Assembly: GCF_016597785.1 (NCBI RefSeq)
Contig: NZ_JAENJG010000001.1
Coordinates: 558,001-622,000, forward strand
DNA from: Leucobacter sp. L43
GTDB lineage: Bacteria; Actinomycetota; Actinomycetes; Actinomycetales; Microbacteriaceae
DNA length: 64,000 nt
Direction: 5' to 3'
Below, in pieces: positions 42,444-52,075 of the stretch (positions within the stretch are counted from its first letter, which is position 1; the number at the start of each line of letters is the position of its first letter). A program made the position numbers and the translations under genes. The notes beneath the pieces were generated by a model. The model was not told where the DNA came from and made no database searches. It saw nothing but the letters and a program-made list of their open reading frames with translations.

Positions 42444-45400
42444 CTACTCCGCTTCGAGCGCCGCCTCGATCGCCTGCTGCAGACGCTCGTCGGCTTCGCC
42501 GTAGGCGGCCCAATCGCCCTTCTGCATGGCAGCATCGCGTGCCTCGAGAGCGTCCTGCATTTCCGTCAGGGTCTCTCGGAGGGTGCCGGTCGCACCCGAA
42601 CCCGCGTCACCGGCACCGGTGTCACCCGAGTCGGGATCCTCCGCCGCCGGGTCCCCCGTCGTGGGGGTCGTGCCCGTATCACCGGCATCGGCGCCGGAGT
42701 TGCCTCCGAAGAGTGCATCCAGTGCCTCGTCCAGCGTGTCCTCGAAGGCGATCTGGTCGCCGAAGGCGACGAGCACCTTCTGCAGGATCGGGAAGCTCGT
42801 GCCGGACTTCGCCTGCACGTAGACGGGCTGCACGTAGAGCAATCCGCCGCCGACCGGCAGCGTCAGCAGGTTGCCGCTGATGACCTGGCTCTCGCCCTGG
42901 CGGAGGATGTTGAGCAGGTTGGAGACGTTCGAGTCGGTGGTGAAGCTGTTCTGCACCTGCCCCGGCCCGGGAATCGGGTCGCCCTTCGGCAGCGTCAGCA
43001 ACTTCAGCTTTCCGTAGTCCTCCGAGACCGTCCCGTCTTCAGAGCCGGCGTTCGAATTCGCTGCGAGATACCCGGTGAGGATGTCTCGGGAGCCCTCACC
43101 CGATTGATCCGGAATGTACGTCGAATAGATCGAGTAGTTGGGATCGGCATCGGCTCCGGCCGCGAGCGTCAGATAATACGGAGGCTGAGCGAGCTTCGCC
43201 GCACCCGCGGTCGCGGTCGACACCGGATCATCGGGCGTGCGCCACTTGTCCTCTGCCGAGTAGAAGGCGTCCGCGTTCGTGACGTGGTACTCGCCGAGCA
43301 TCGCGCGCTGCACCTTGAACAGGTCGCTGGGGTAGCGAACGTGGCTGAGCAGGTCGCCGCTCATCTCCGAGACGTCTTTCAGCGTGCCGGGGAAGATCTT
43401 GCCCCACGACTTCAGCAGCGGATCCTCGGTATCCCACGCGTAGAGGGACACGGAGCCGTCATACGCATCCACGGTCGCCTTCACGGAGTTGCGGATGTAG
43501 TTGATCGGCTTGCCGAGCGGATCGCGCTCGGCGGCGTCAGCGTCCACTGTGAGCTCGTTCATGTCCGAGGATTCGGAGTAGGGGTAATCGTCGGAGGTGG
43601 TGTAGCCGTCGACGATCCAGACGACGCGCCCGTCGACCACCGAGGCGTAGGGCGCCTTGTCGACGGTCAGGTACGGGGCCACCTTCTGCACGCGGTCGAC
43701 CGGGTTGCGATCGTACAGGATCTGCGAGCCGTCGACGACCGCGCCGGAGAGGAGCACCTCCATATCCTGGAACTTGAGGGCGTAGATGAGCTTCGTGAAG
43801 ATGTTGTCGAGCACGGGGCCGCCGTCACCCGAGAAGGTCGTCATGTTCTGACGTCCACCGTCTTCACCGGCCTCCTCCGCTTCGACGTTCTGCTCGGTCG
43901 CAGGATCTTCAGCGCCCGGCTCGGCCGGCTCGGCGTCTGCGGCCTCCTCGGCGGAGGCTTCGGCGTTGCTCTCGGCATCGGCGGGGAAGTCGAGCTCGAT
44001 CGCCTTCGAGCGCTCTCCGCCCACGATGGAGTACTCCGGGGAATCCATGCCGAAGTAGATGCGCGGTTCGAAGGTGCCCAGCTTGCCGCTCGTCGGAATA
44101 CCGTTCTCCAGGAAGACCGGCTCGCCCCCGGGCGATCGCTGGTTGCCGAATGCCGCCACGAGCCCGTACCCGTGGGTGTAGACGAGCGTCCGGTTGTACC
44201 AACCGGTCTGCTCTTCGATGTTGATGTCGCGTACCGCCGATACGGTGTCCTCCACCTGGCCGTCGATCTCGTAGCGATCGACGTTCAGCGATCCGGGGAA
44301 CTGGTAGTACTGACGGATCTGCTCGAGCTGAGCGAAGGTGGGAGAGACGATCTCGGGGTCGATGATGCGAATGTTCGCGGTCGTCGTCGCGTCGTTGCGC
44401 AGCGCGCCAGGCTCGGCGTCGGTGACCGCGTCGTACCGTTCCTTCTCGACGTCCTCGATGCCGTACGCGGCACGGGTGGCCGCGATATTGCGCTCGATGT
44501 ACTCGGACTCGAGGCTCTTCTCGTCGGGCCCGACCTGGAACTGCTGCACGGCCCAGGGGTAGCCGACGCCCAGCACGAGGCTGGACGCGATGAGCAGCGC
44601 CGTGCCGATGACCGGCAGACGCCACTTGCCGGTGAAGGCCGTCACGATGAACAGGATCGCGACGATGATGGCGATTCCCGCGAGGATCTGCTTCCCCGGG
44701 ATCACCGCGTTGACGTCCGAGAACATCGCACCCGTGCGGATGCCGGAGCTCCCCGTCAGCGTGCGGTACTGATCGAGCCAGAGGCTCGCGGCCTGCAGCA
44801 CGAGGTACAGCGTCGCGAGCACCGCGGCCTGAATGCGCGTCGACTTCGAGACGCGAACGTCACGACCGGAGAACGCGATGCCGCCGTAGAGGTAACTGGT
44901 GGCGACGCCGGCGATCAGCGCCAGCAGCGTTGCGGCCGAGGCGAACGCGACGATCCCCTGCAGCATGGGCAGATCGAAGAGGAAGAACGAGATGTCGAGA
45001 CCGAACTGAGCATCGGTCTCCCCCGTGTTCTCGCCGTTGAACCAGAGCAGCACGCTCTGCCACTGCGCGGCGGTGCTGAATCCCCCGAACAGGCCGACGA
45101 CGGCGGGCAGACCCCACTTGACGAGGCGACGGAGCGGTTCGAAGAGCTCCTGGTACCGGTCGAGCTGTGCAGTCAGTCGCGCGTAGACGGGGCGCTTGCG
45201 GTACGCGATGTCGATCGCGAAGAACACGGGCACCGCGATGCCGAGGAACCCGATCAGGAACATCGCTCCGGCGGCGAGCCATTGCGTGGTGAGCACCGGC
45301 AGGTAGCCGGTCTGTCGATACCACATCACTTCAGCGAGCACCGCGGCCACCGCGAGGAAGCCGAGAATCAGGATCACCACCAGCACGACGGTGATCGCAA

Positions 45401-45467
45401 GCGGCGAGAGCCGGCGCTGACGGGTGGCCTGAGCCGGGGGGTTCGGGTCGGTCACGTCTTCGTTCAC
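42444..45467 (-). CDS. UPF0182 family large membrane protein
   Basis: The product is 1007 residues from a GTG at 45467 with AGGA very close upstream. The first 330 residues contain seven membrane segments. The remainder is a large extracellular domain with family motifs VGPDEKSLESEYIERNI, SLNVDRY and NPVDRVQKVAPYL. An acidic Glu/Ala-rich loop (about 490-530) and an Asp/Thr/Gly-rich C-terminal stretch with a closing helix are present. The family is widespread in actinobacteria (Rv3193c); its biochemical function is unknown. It is followed upstream by a Lon-like protease, as in mycobacteria. Confidence 0.93.
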   Translation of the reverse strand: MNEDVTDPNPPAQATRQRRLSPLAITVVLVVILILGFLAVAAVLAEVMWYRQTGYLPVLTTQWLAAGAMFLIGFLGIAVPVFFAIDIAYRKRPVYARLTAQLDRYQELFEPLRRLVKWGLPAVVGLFGGFSTAAQWQSVLLWFNGENTGETDAQFGLDISFFLFDLPMLQGIVAFASAATLLALIAGVATSYLYGGIAFSGRDVRVSKSTRIQAAVLATLYLVLQAASLWLDQYRTLTGSSGIRTGAMFSDVNAVIPGKQILAGIAIIVAILFIVTAFTGKWRLPVIGTALLIASSLVLGVGYPWAVQQFQVGPDEKSLESEYIERNIAATRAAYGIEDVEKERYDAVTDAEPGALRNDATTTANIRIIDPEIVSPTFAQLEQIRQYYQFPGSLNVDRYEIDGQVEDTVSAVRDINIEEQTGWYNRTLVYTHGYGLVAAFGNQRSPGGEPVFLENGIPTSGKLGTFEPRIYFGMDSPEYSIVGGERSKAIELDFPADAESNAEASAEEAADAEPAEPGAEDPATEQNVEAEEAGEDGGRQNMTTFSGDGGPVLDNIFTKLIYALKFQDMEVLLSGAVVDGSQILYDRNPVDRVQKVAPYLTVDKAPYASVVDGRVVWIVDGYTTSDDYPYSESSDMNELTVDADAAERDPLGKPINYIRNSVKATVDAYDGSVSLYAWDTEDPLLKSWGKIFPGTLKDVSEMSGDLLSHVRYPSDLFKVQRAMLGEYHVTNADAFYSAEDKWRTPDDPVSTATAGAAKLAQPPYYLTLAAGADADPNYSIYSTYIPDQSGEGSRDILTGYLAANSNAGSEDGTVSEDYGKLKLLTLPKGDPIPGPGQVQNSFTTDSNVSNLLNILRQGESQVISGNLLTLPVGGGLLYVQPVYVQAKSGTSFPILQKVLVAFGDQIAFEDTLDEALDALFGGNSGADAGDTGTTPTTGDPAAEDPDSGDTGAGDAGSGATGTLRETLTEMQDALEARDAAMQKGDWAAYGEADERLQQAIEAALEAE

Positions 45468-45561
45468 TTTCCTGTCCAGTGCGCACGCGATGGTGCTGGG
45501 CGGGGTGGGTCACTTCACCCTACCGGGCTGCGCTGGTAAAACCCGGGGGCGGTATCGGCAT

Positions 45562-46704
45562 CTACGACGATTGAGACCGAGCTGAAATCTCGGCTCCGCA
45601 GCGCTCCAACCCGGCGGGGGTGTCGCCTGAAGCGGCGGTTTCGATTGCGTCGATCGCCTCGGTGAGGGTTGCGACCGGCGCGACCCGCAATCCGTCGGGT
45701 ATCCGCTCGGGAACATCGGCGCAGTTGCCGAGGGGCATGAGAAAGAGGTCGCTCTCCGCTCGAGCCGCCGCCCACATCTTCTGCTCGAGCCCGCCGATGG
45801 GCCCGACCTCTCCGGTATCGGCCATCGTCCCCGTGCCGCTGACGGTCATCCCGTCGAGCATCTCCCCCGGAGTCAGCCGATCGTACATGGCGAGCGAGAA
45901 GGCCATGCCGGCGCTCGGGCCGCCGATGTCCTCGAGCTTGATCTCCACCTCGCTCGGGAGGTCGAAATCCGTCGCGACGGTGGCCCCGATCAGCGGTTCC
46001 GTCGCCCCGTCCGGGATGGTCGGGGTGAGCTCGACATCGACCGGTTCCCCGTCGCGCTCGATGCCGACCCGCAGCGGCTCGTCGCCTCCGGTTGCGATGG
46101 TTCGTTCCCGAAGCATCGCGAAACTCTCGATGGGCTCGCCGTCGAGCGCGACGAGACGGTCTCCCGGCTCGAGCACGCCGTCCGCCGCGCTGCCGCCCGC
46201 GACCTCTGCGACGCTGAGCACGACATCGACGTCGTCGCCGGCCTCGCGGAAAGCCGCCGCGGCGGCGAGCGTCTGCGAGCTCGCCATGAGCGCCGTGTTC
46301 TGCGCATCGCGATCATCGGAGGTCTCTCCGTCGCGGAAGAAGTCGCTGAGCGGCGCGATGCGCTGCGACGGGTCGACGACCGCGGGCAGGAGCGAGAGCC
46401 AGCTGCGTCGCCGGTCAGGGTCTCCGAGGATCTGCACGGTGAGCAGGTTCAGCGTGCCGCTCGTCGGATACGTCTGAGCGTCGGGGAACGAGACGACGGG
46501 CTCCGTGGCATCGTCCACGGTGACATCGCCGAGCGTGTCGACCACGGGGCCGGGTCGCTCGATGACGTACGGCGAGGGGATCGCTCCTGCGAGCAGCACC
46601 GGGATCGCGAGTGCGCCGACGATCCAGAGGCCGCGACGCCGCCCTCGGCCCGTGTCCGCCTCGTACTCGACGTCCGAACGTGTCCTGCCGATGTGCTGAC
46701 CCAA
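45562..46704 (-). CDS. PDZ/Lon-like membrane serine protease (YlbL type)
   Basis: The product is 380 residues from a TTG at 46704, chosen because GAGGAG lies four bases upstream and the membrane anchor (about 27-46) then has a normal basic lead; the frame remains open to 46836. A PDZ-like domain (about 160-230) precedes an S16 Lon-type catalytic domain with the Ser264 (GGPSAG)/Lys309 (GGLEQK) dyad. There is no ATPase domain. The orthologue in M. tuberculosis (Rv3194c) also lies beside UPF0182. Confidence 0.9.
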   Translation of the reverse strand: MGQHIGRTRSDVEYEADTGRGRRRGLWIVGALAIPVLLAGAIPSPYVIERPGPVVDTLGDVTVDDATEPVVSFPDAQTYPTSGTLNLLTVQILGDPDRRRSWLSLLPAVVDPSQRIAPLSDFFRDGETSDDRDAQNTALMASSQTLAAAAAFREAGDDVDVVLSVAEVAGGSAADGVLEPGDRLVALDGEPIESFAMLRERTIATGGDEPLRVGIERDGEPVDVELTPTIPDGATEPLIGATVATDFDLPSEVEIKLEDIGGPSAGMAFSLAMYDRLTPGEMLDGMTVSGTGTMADTGEVGPIGGLEQKMWAAARAESDLFLMPLGNCADVPERIPDGLRVAPVATLTEAIDAIETAASGDTPAGLERCGAEISARSQSS

Positions 46705-46835
46705 TGCTCTCCTCGTGCACCCCGCGCCTGTTCGCAGTCGGCGCAATGGGAATCGCCGAGCGTCGGTCAATCTAGCAGGCGCATCTGAGCACCGTGCCGT
46801 AGCGTTATTCGTGAAGCAACGACGAAGGAGCGGCA

Positions 46836-48236
46836 ATGAGCGCGAACGACCACGACGGCGCTGAGCGCCCCGATTCCGGTGGCGATTTCGAAGAGCTGCA
46901 ACGCATTCTGCGCGACATGCTGTCGGGCACCGGCGGTGCGCCAGCGAACGGGTTCGATCCCGAGCAGTTCGCGAAGGCGGCGGGCATCAACGTCGACCCC
47001 CAGGCCCTCCAGGGCCTGTTCGGCACGCTTCAGGGCGCCATGCAGAATCCCTCGGCCGAGATCGACTGGTCGGTCGCGCGGAAGACCGCGATCGAGGTCG
47101 CCTCTGGCGACAGCGGTTCGGCTGATCCTGCAGCTGCCCTCAGGGCGTTTCCCGTCGCGGCACTCTGGCTGGACGAGGCGACCGAGCTGGGGCCGACTCC
47201 CGACGCGCCGAAGACGTTGTCTCGCATCGAGTGGGTGCAGCAGTCGATCGACACCTGGGTCGGGCTGGCCGAGCCGGTGGCCGAGTCGATCACGCGCGCC
47301 CTGATGAGCGCGCTCGAGAGCCAGATGCCGGAAGAGCTCGGGACGGCACTGCAGGGAGCCACCCCGATGCTGCGCAGCGTGGGCGGCGCGCTCTTCGCCG
47401 TGCAGCTCGGAACGATCGTCGGTCGTCTCTCCGGCGAGGTCGTGTCGGCTGGAGACATCGGGATCCCGCTGCTGTCCGGTGCGGGGCGCGAGGGCGGGGC
47501 GCTGCTCCCGGCAGGGGTTGCTGCGTTCGCCGAGGGCCTCGATCAGGATCCCGAGACGGTGACGCTCTACCTCGCGATCAGGGAGCTCGCCCACGCCCGG
47601 CTCTTCCGCCACTCGAAGTGGCTGAGGCTGCATCTCCTCACCGCGATCGGCGATTACGCTCGCGGCATCAGCATCGATACCGGACGCATCGAGGAGCTCG
47701 CCCGGGATATCGACCCGCAGCACCCCGAGCAGATCCAGGAGATCATCTCGAACGGCGCGCTGATACCGCCGAAGACGGAGGCGCAGGAGGCCGCGCACGC
47801 ACGGCTCGAGACGATGCTCGCGTTGATCGAGGGCTGGGTGGACGTGGTGACGGCGGACGCCGCCAAGCGGATCCCAGGGGCCGACGCGGTGGCGGAGATG
47901 GTGCGCCGCCGCCGCGCCACGGGCGGACCGGCGGAGCACGCGTTCGCTGCGCTCGCCGGGCTCGAGCTCCGCCCGCGTCGGTTGCGCGAGGCAGCGGCGC
48001 TGTGGCGGCTCGTCGGCGAGCGGAGCGATGTCGCGACCCGCGACGGGCTCTGGGCGCATCCCGATCTGCTGCCCTCGTCAGAAGAACTGGACCATCCCGC
48101 TCGGCTGCTCGAACGCCTCGGCCTGGCCGGTGCGACGCCCGACGCCGAAGCCGATGAATTCGACGCAGCGCTCGCTCAGCTGCTCGACGGCGAGTTGCCC
48201 CCGCACGAGGGCGACGCGGGAGATCGTCAGGACTGA
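46836..48236 (+). CDS. DUF2342-type zinc-dependent metalloprotease-like protein
   Basis: The product is 466 residues from an ATG with GAAGGAG upstream. It is soluble and mostly helical. The core has the IRELAHARLFRHSKWL helix (around residue 250), corresponding to the metal-binding helix of this actinobacterial zincin-like family, where the usual HExxH is not present in standard form. Some members are annotated as coenzyme F420 biosynthesis-associated without proof. Divergent from the Lon-like protease with a 131-base promoter region; Rv3195 is the corresponding mycobacterial gene. Confidence 0.85.
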   Translation: MSANDHDGAERPDSGGDFEELQRILRDMLSGTGGAPANGFDPEQFAKAAGINVDPQALQGLFGTLQGAMQNPSAEIDWSVARKTAIEVASGDSGSADPAAALRAFPVAALWLDEATELGPTPDAPKTLSRIEWVQQSIDTWVGLAEPVAESITRALMSALESQMPEELGTALQGATPMLRSVGGALFAVQLGTIVGRLSGEVVSAGDIGIPLLSGAGREGGALLPAGVAAFAEGLDQDPETVTLYLAIRELAHARLFRHSKWLRLHLLTAIGDYARGISIDTGRIEELARDIDPQHPEQIQEIISNGALIPPKTEAQEAAHARLETMLALIEGWVDVVTADAAKRIPGADAVAEMVRRRRATGGPAEHAFAALAGLELRPRRLREAAALWRLVGERSDVATRDGLWAHPDLLPSSEELDHPARLLERLGLAGATPDAEADEFDAALAQLLDGELPPHEGDAGDRQD

Positions 48237-48353
48237 ACGGGCAACCACGATGCAACGCCGCTCACAGGTGTGAGTGAAACGGCATCGGCGCGCTCGAGCG
48301 GATGAGCCTGTGGATAACGCACGAACGGGGATTCGAGCGCGCACACTGCTCCC

Positions 48354-49235
48354 ATGGATCCCCTGCTGACACGACTCGACCCCTCGCTCCCGGTCTGCTG
48401 GGAGGACCCGGACACCCTCAGGGTGGGTTTCGAGCACGCCATCGCACGCGTGCGACGCCCGACGGCTGGAGTGCAGCGCTTCATCGGCGTACTGCGTCGT
48501 GGAGTGGATGCGGACCGCCTGCCAGACGAGGCGCGCCGAGCCGGAGTGACACTCGGTGAGGCGCGAGCCGCCGTCGCACAGCTCGGGCCCGCATTGCTCG
48601 CGCAGCGCGCCGCGAATGCGACTGAGGCCGCGGTGCCGTTGACCGCGCAGATGTGCGACGGCGGACGCCCGGTGGCGGCGCTGCGCGAAGCCCTCCTCGA
48701 GAGCGGGGTGTGTCGGTTCCCAGCTCGCGATGAGTCGTCTGCATCCGGAGACATCGATCTCGTCGTGTTCGTGGAGCGCTACTGGGAGCCGCTCGAGCGC
48801 GCGCAGCGCTGGCTGATGGAGGGGGTTCCGCACCTGCTCATCAGGTTCACCGATGGGGCGGTGCACGTCGGACCGATCATCGATGCCGACGGCCGGCCCT
48901 GCCACACCTGCATATCGCTCGCGCGAGTCGAACGCGATGCCGCGACCGCGGCCCTGGCGGCACAGCTCGCCGGAGCAGCAGTCGCAAGCGAACGACGCGA
49001 CGCCGCCGTGCTCGCCGGAGCGTACGCCGCCGGCCTCATCCGCGCCTGGAGCGCCGGCGACGCGGCCGCGCATCGCACCCGCATCGTCCTGCCGGTTTCA
49101 CGAGCGCTCTCGATCCCCGTGCCGCGAGTGGAGCAGGTCGAACCGCACCTCGACTGCGCCTGCGGGCCGCCGTCACTCGATGACGACGGCTCACGTGCCG
49201 GCGGCGATCATCCCCGCCTCGCTGATGAAGCGTGA
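48354..49235 (+). CDS. Orphan TOMM leader-binding/cyclodehydratase-docking-like protein
   Basis: The product is 293 residues from an ATG at 48354. The N-terminal 80 residues resemble a winged-helix peptide-recognition element, and the C-terminal half has a zinc-type cysteine set: GRPCHTCISL (Cys183, Cys186) and HLDCACG (near 268-270), separated by an ERDAAT helix. This matches the non-catalytic partner of YcaO cyclodehydratases in thiazole/oxazole-modified peptide pathways. Neither a YcaO enzyme nor a precursor peptide is visible in the window. Its 3' end overlaps the convergent helicase gene by 45 bases. The family name is my inference from the motif pattern. Confidence 0.6.
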   Translation: MDPLLTRLDPSLPVCWEDPDTLRVGFEHAIARVRRPTAGVQRFIGVLRRGVDADRLPDEARRAGVTLGEARAAVAQLGPALLAQRAANATEAAVPLTAQMCDGGRPVAALREALLESGVCRFPARDESSASGDIDLVVFVERYWEPLERAQRWLMEGVPHLLIRFTDGAVHVGPIIDADGRPCHTCISLARVERDAATAALAAQLAGAAVASERRDAAVLAGAYAAGLIRAWSAGDAAAHRTRIVLPVSRALSIPVPRVEQVEPHLDCACGPPSLDDDGSRAGGDHPRLADEA

Positions 49236-50891
49236 GGGCTGCCGCGCGGTACGCCCCCCGCCCGCGACCCCGGAGAGCCGGAGCGTGTCTCTCGCGCGGG
49301 TGAACGCCACGTAGCAGAGCCGGCGCTCCTCGTCGATCGCAGCCTCGTCGGTGGCGTGCGTGATCGGCAGCAGCCCCTCACTGAGCCCGACGACGTGCAC
49401 CATCGACCATTCGAGCCCCTTCGCGGCGTGGATCGCGCTGAGGGTCACCGCGTCGAGGGTCGGCTCGTGCTGCGTGCGCTGCCGCGCGAGCAGCTCCTCG
49501 CTGAACTCACGGATGCCGGTTCCGGGCGGCATCTCGTCGACGAGGCCGAGGAGCGCGCCGAGCGCTTCCCACTTCTCGCGCTGCGCCGCGCCCTCCGGCG
49601 CCTTCGCCGACCATCCCCCGGCACGCAGCACGTCGCTGACGATCTGAAACAGGGGGCGCGTGTCCGCGACCTTCGCCTCGCCGCGGATGAGCATCACGGC
49701 TTGCCGCACATCGGCGCGCTCGAAGAACCGCTGCGCGCCGTGCACGCGAGCGCTCAGCCCGCGCTGCCTGAGCGCTTCCTCGAAGCGCGCCGACTGCGCG
49801 TTGGTGCGGTACAGGATCGCGACCTCGGACGCCGGGGTTCCCGCGCGCACCGCCGCCGCGATGGAGTCCGCAACGGCCGCGGCTTCGTCGTGATCCGAGG
49901 CGAACCACTCGAACGTGGGCGCTGCCGCCGAGGCGGCAGTCGCGTCCGCGCGTGCTGCCCGGAGCGTGAGGGCGCCGGGCCGATCCCGCATCAGCCTGTT
50001 GGAGATGCGGACGACGGGTTCGGTGGAGCGGTAGTTGCGCTCGAGTCGGATCTCGCGCGCCCGCGGATACTCCGCACCGAATCGCAGCAGGTACGAGCTC
50101 GAGGCCCCCGCGAAGGAGTAGATGGTCTGGCTCGCATCACCGACGACGCAGAGATCGTCGCGATCCCCGAGCCACATGCGCAACAGCGAGTGCTGCAGCG
50201 GCGAGACATCCTGGTACTCGTCGACGGTGAAGAACCGATAGCGTTCCCGCACTTGGAGGGCCGCGAGGGGCTCGGTCTCGAGCATGCCGGTCATCAGCAC
50301 GAGGACGTCTTCGAAGTCGATCTGCCTCCGCTCCTCGAGCAGCGCGGTGTACGCCCGCTGCAGGTCCACGAGGCGCTCCGGCGTGAGCCCCTGCGGGATG
50401 GGTCGACGCTCGACCTGATCCGCGTAGGCGTCGATGCTCAGCATGCGGGTCTTGCGCCATTCGATCTCCGCTGCGGCGTCGCGCAGCGCCTCGCCTCCGA
50501 GCCTGAGCCCGAGCGACTCGACCGCCTGCGAGATCGCCGCCACCTTGCCAGGGAGCATCTTCGGCGCGGCACCGCCGACGAGCTGCGGCCAGAAGTGGTT
50601 CAACTGCGCGAGCGCGGCCCCGTGGAACGTCTGCGCGCGCACGCCGTCAGCACCCAGCGCCCGCAGGCGACCCTGCAGTTCTCCCGCGGCCTTCCGCGTG
50701 AACGTCACGGCGAGTACCCGTTCCGGGTCGTACACCCCGGTGCGCACCCCGTACGCGATGCGGTGGGTGATGGCGCGCGTCTTCCCCGTTCCCGCACCGG
50801 CGAGCACGGCCACGGGACCGCGCAGGCTCTCCGCGATCTCGCGCTGCTCGGGATCGAGAGCCGACAGAATCGCCTCGGCGTCTGAGCTCAC
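49191..50891 (-). CDS. UvrD/Rep-family SF1 DNA helicase (UvrD2-like)
   Basis: The product is 566 residues from the GTG at 50891, which overlaps the nudC stop by four bases. All SF1A helicase motifs are visible: Walker A GAGTGKT, motif II TVDEYQDVS, motif III GDASQTIYSFAGAS, motif IV LERNYRST, motif V AIHAAKGLEW and motif VI YVAFTRARD. Mycobacterial UvrD2 carries an added HRDC domain and four-cysteine module; this protein ends about 30 residues after motif VI and lacks both. Likely functions are DNA unwinding in repair or replication. Confidence 0.92.
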   Translation of the reverse strand: MSSDAEAILSALDPEQREIAESLRGPVAVLAGAGTGKTRAITHRIAYGVRTGVYDPERVLAVTFTRKAAGELQGRLRALGADGVRAQTFHGAALAQLNHFWPQLVGGAAPKMLPGKVAAISQAVESLGLRLGGEALRDAAAEIEWRKTRMLSIDAYADQVERRPIPQGLTPERLVDLQRAYTALLEERRQIDFEDVLVLMTGMLETEPLAALQVRERYRFFTVDEYQDVSPLQHSLLRMWLGDRDDLCVVGDASQTIYSFAGASSSYLLRFGAEYPRAREIRLERNYRSTEPVVRISNRLMRDRPGALTLRAARADATAASAAAPTFEWFASDHDEAAAVADSIAAAVRAGTPASEVAILYRTNAQSARFEEALRQRGLSARVHGAQRFFERADVRQAVMLIRGEAKVADTRPLFQIVSDVLRAGGWSAKAPEGAAQREKWEALGALLGLVDEMPPGTGIREFSEELLARQRTQHEPTLDAVTLSAIHAAKGLEWSMVHVVGLSEGLLPITHATDEAAIDEERRLCYVAFTRARDTLRLSGVAGGGRTARQPSRFISEAGMIAAGT

Positions 50892-51949
50892 GATGCCGTG
50901 GCTGAATCGACCGGTTCGACCGCGCCCTCGGCGGCGTCCTCCGCGACCCATCGGTCGATCATCCACCGTGCGATCGAAAGCGGCATCGGCAGCGTGAGAT
51001 CCTCGGCGGGCTCGCGGAGCTCGTCGCGCGTGAACCACCGCAGTTCCGATATCTCCGTCGGATCGGGAACCAGCGCTTCCGGATCGACCCCCGCCGCCAG
51101 CCGCGCCCGGAACCCGAGCATCAGCGAACGCGGGAACGGCCACGGCTGAGACGTCACGTACGCGATGTCGCCCAGCCGCACGCCGGACTCCTCGAAGACC
51201 TCGCGCTGGACGGCCTGCTCGAGCGATTCACCGGCTTCGACGAAACCCGCGAGCAGCGAGAAGCGACCCGGTTCCCAGAGCGCATTCGAACCGAGGAGCA
51301 CGCGGTTCTCGTGCTCGATCAGCACGATCACCGCCGGATCGGTTCGAGGGAAGTGCTCTCCGCCTCGCGCGTCGAGACGGGCCCACCCGCCCTGAGTCGC
51401 TGCAGTGCGATCGCCGTCTCGCGGCGAGTAGCTTGCGCTCTCGTGCCACCTCAGCAGTGCCGAGGCGACGCCGACCGCTTCTCGTTCGGCCTCGGTGAGG
51501 CGAGCACCGACTTGGAAGGGGTGGACCCAGAGCTCATCGCCCGGCTCGGCCTCTGCGCCGGCTCCCTCGTTCTCCACGGTGCGCGCATCGGTGCCGGGAT
51601 CCGCGCCTGCGACTGGTATCGCCCTCGCGAACACGGGGGCGCCGTCGATGCGCCCCAGGAACACGTCCGTCACCCCGCGCGCATCGAGGCTCGACTGCGA
51701 CGGATCTGCGGCGCTCGCGCCTTCCGGATCTTCGACCACCGCCGCGCGCGGCTCGCCGGTCGTCGGCTGCCACGCGAGCCGGGTCGCACCGCCCTCGACG
51801 CGCACGGGGATCTCCACGCCACGGATGCGGAGCATCTTGGCCGAGGGGTCTCGCCACGCTTCGCCCAGGAGTTCCTGGCTCATGCGGGTCGCCGCGTCGC
51901 GATCGAGCGCGCCGCCCGCGAGTGGTGGCCTGGCCGGGTTCGAGGTCAT
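50888..51949 (-). CDS. nudC: NAD(+) diphosphatase (NudC), zinc ribbon lost
   Basis: NudC hydrolyses NAD(H) to NMN(H) and AMP and can decap NAD-capped RNA. It has 353 residues. The Nudix box is perfect (GFVEAG-ESLEQA-VQREVFEESGV, 235-257) and the NADH-type SQPWPFP motif follows (267-273). Where other NudC proteins have a four-cysteine zinc ribbon before the HFPRTDP motif, this one reads YSPRDGD and GGWARLDARGGEHF; the whole protein contains no cysteine at all. The GTGA overlap couples it to the helicase downstream. Confidence 0.93.
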   Translation of the reverse strand: MTSNPARPPLAGGALDRDAATRMSQELLGEAWRDPSAKMLRIRGVEIPVRVEGGATRLAWQPTTGEPRAAVVEDPEGASAADPSQSSLDARGVTDVFLGRIDGAPVFARAIPVAGADPGTDARTVENEGAGAEAEPGDELWVHPFQVGARLTEAEREAVGVASALLRWHESASYSPRDGDRTAATQGGWARLDARGGEHFPRTDPAVIVLIEHENRVLLGSNALWEPGRFSLLAGFVEAGESLEQAVQREVFEESGVRLGDIAYVTSQPWPFPRSLMLGFRARLAAGVDPEALVPDPTEISELRWFTRDELREPAEDLTLPMPLSIARWMIDRWVAEDAAEGAVEPVDSATAS

Positions 51950-52040
51950 GTGTTCCCCTGTTCAATCGCACCGAGGCTGACGCCCGGACGCGTCGCTGCT
52001 TGGAGTTGCCGGCGGGCTGTCGCTCAGTGCGCGTGGCGAA

Positions 52041-52069
52041 TCGACCGAGTCGACGCGCATGCATACCCT
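52041..52069 (+). promoter_or_regulatory. Promoter of the APH-like gene (leaderless)
   Basis: TCGACC (52041-52046), 17 bases, TACCCT (52064-52069), then six bases to the ATG at 52076. Confidence 0.6.
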
Positions 52070-52075
52070 GAGTAC

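Noticed and set aside
39084-45539. Plus-strand frames of 766 and 811 codons opposite the surface protein and UPF0182
   Set aside because: Shadow frames: Arg/His/Asp-rich, no motif, no ribosome site, and the minus-strand proteins are clear families.
48354-49235. A complete thiazole/oxazole-modified peptide cluster
   Set aside because: There is no YcaO enzyme, oxidase or candidate precursor peptide within the window.
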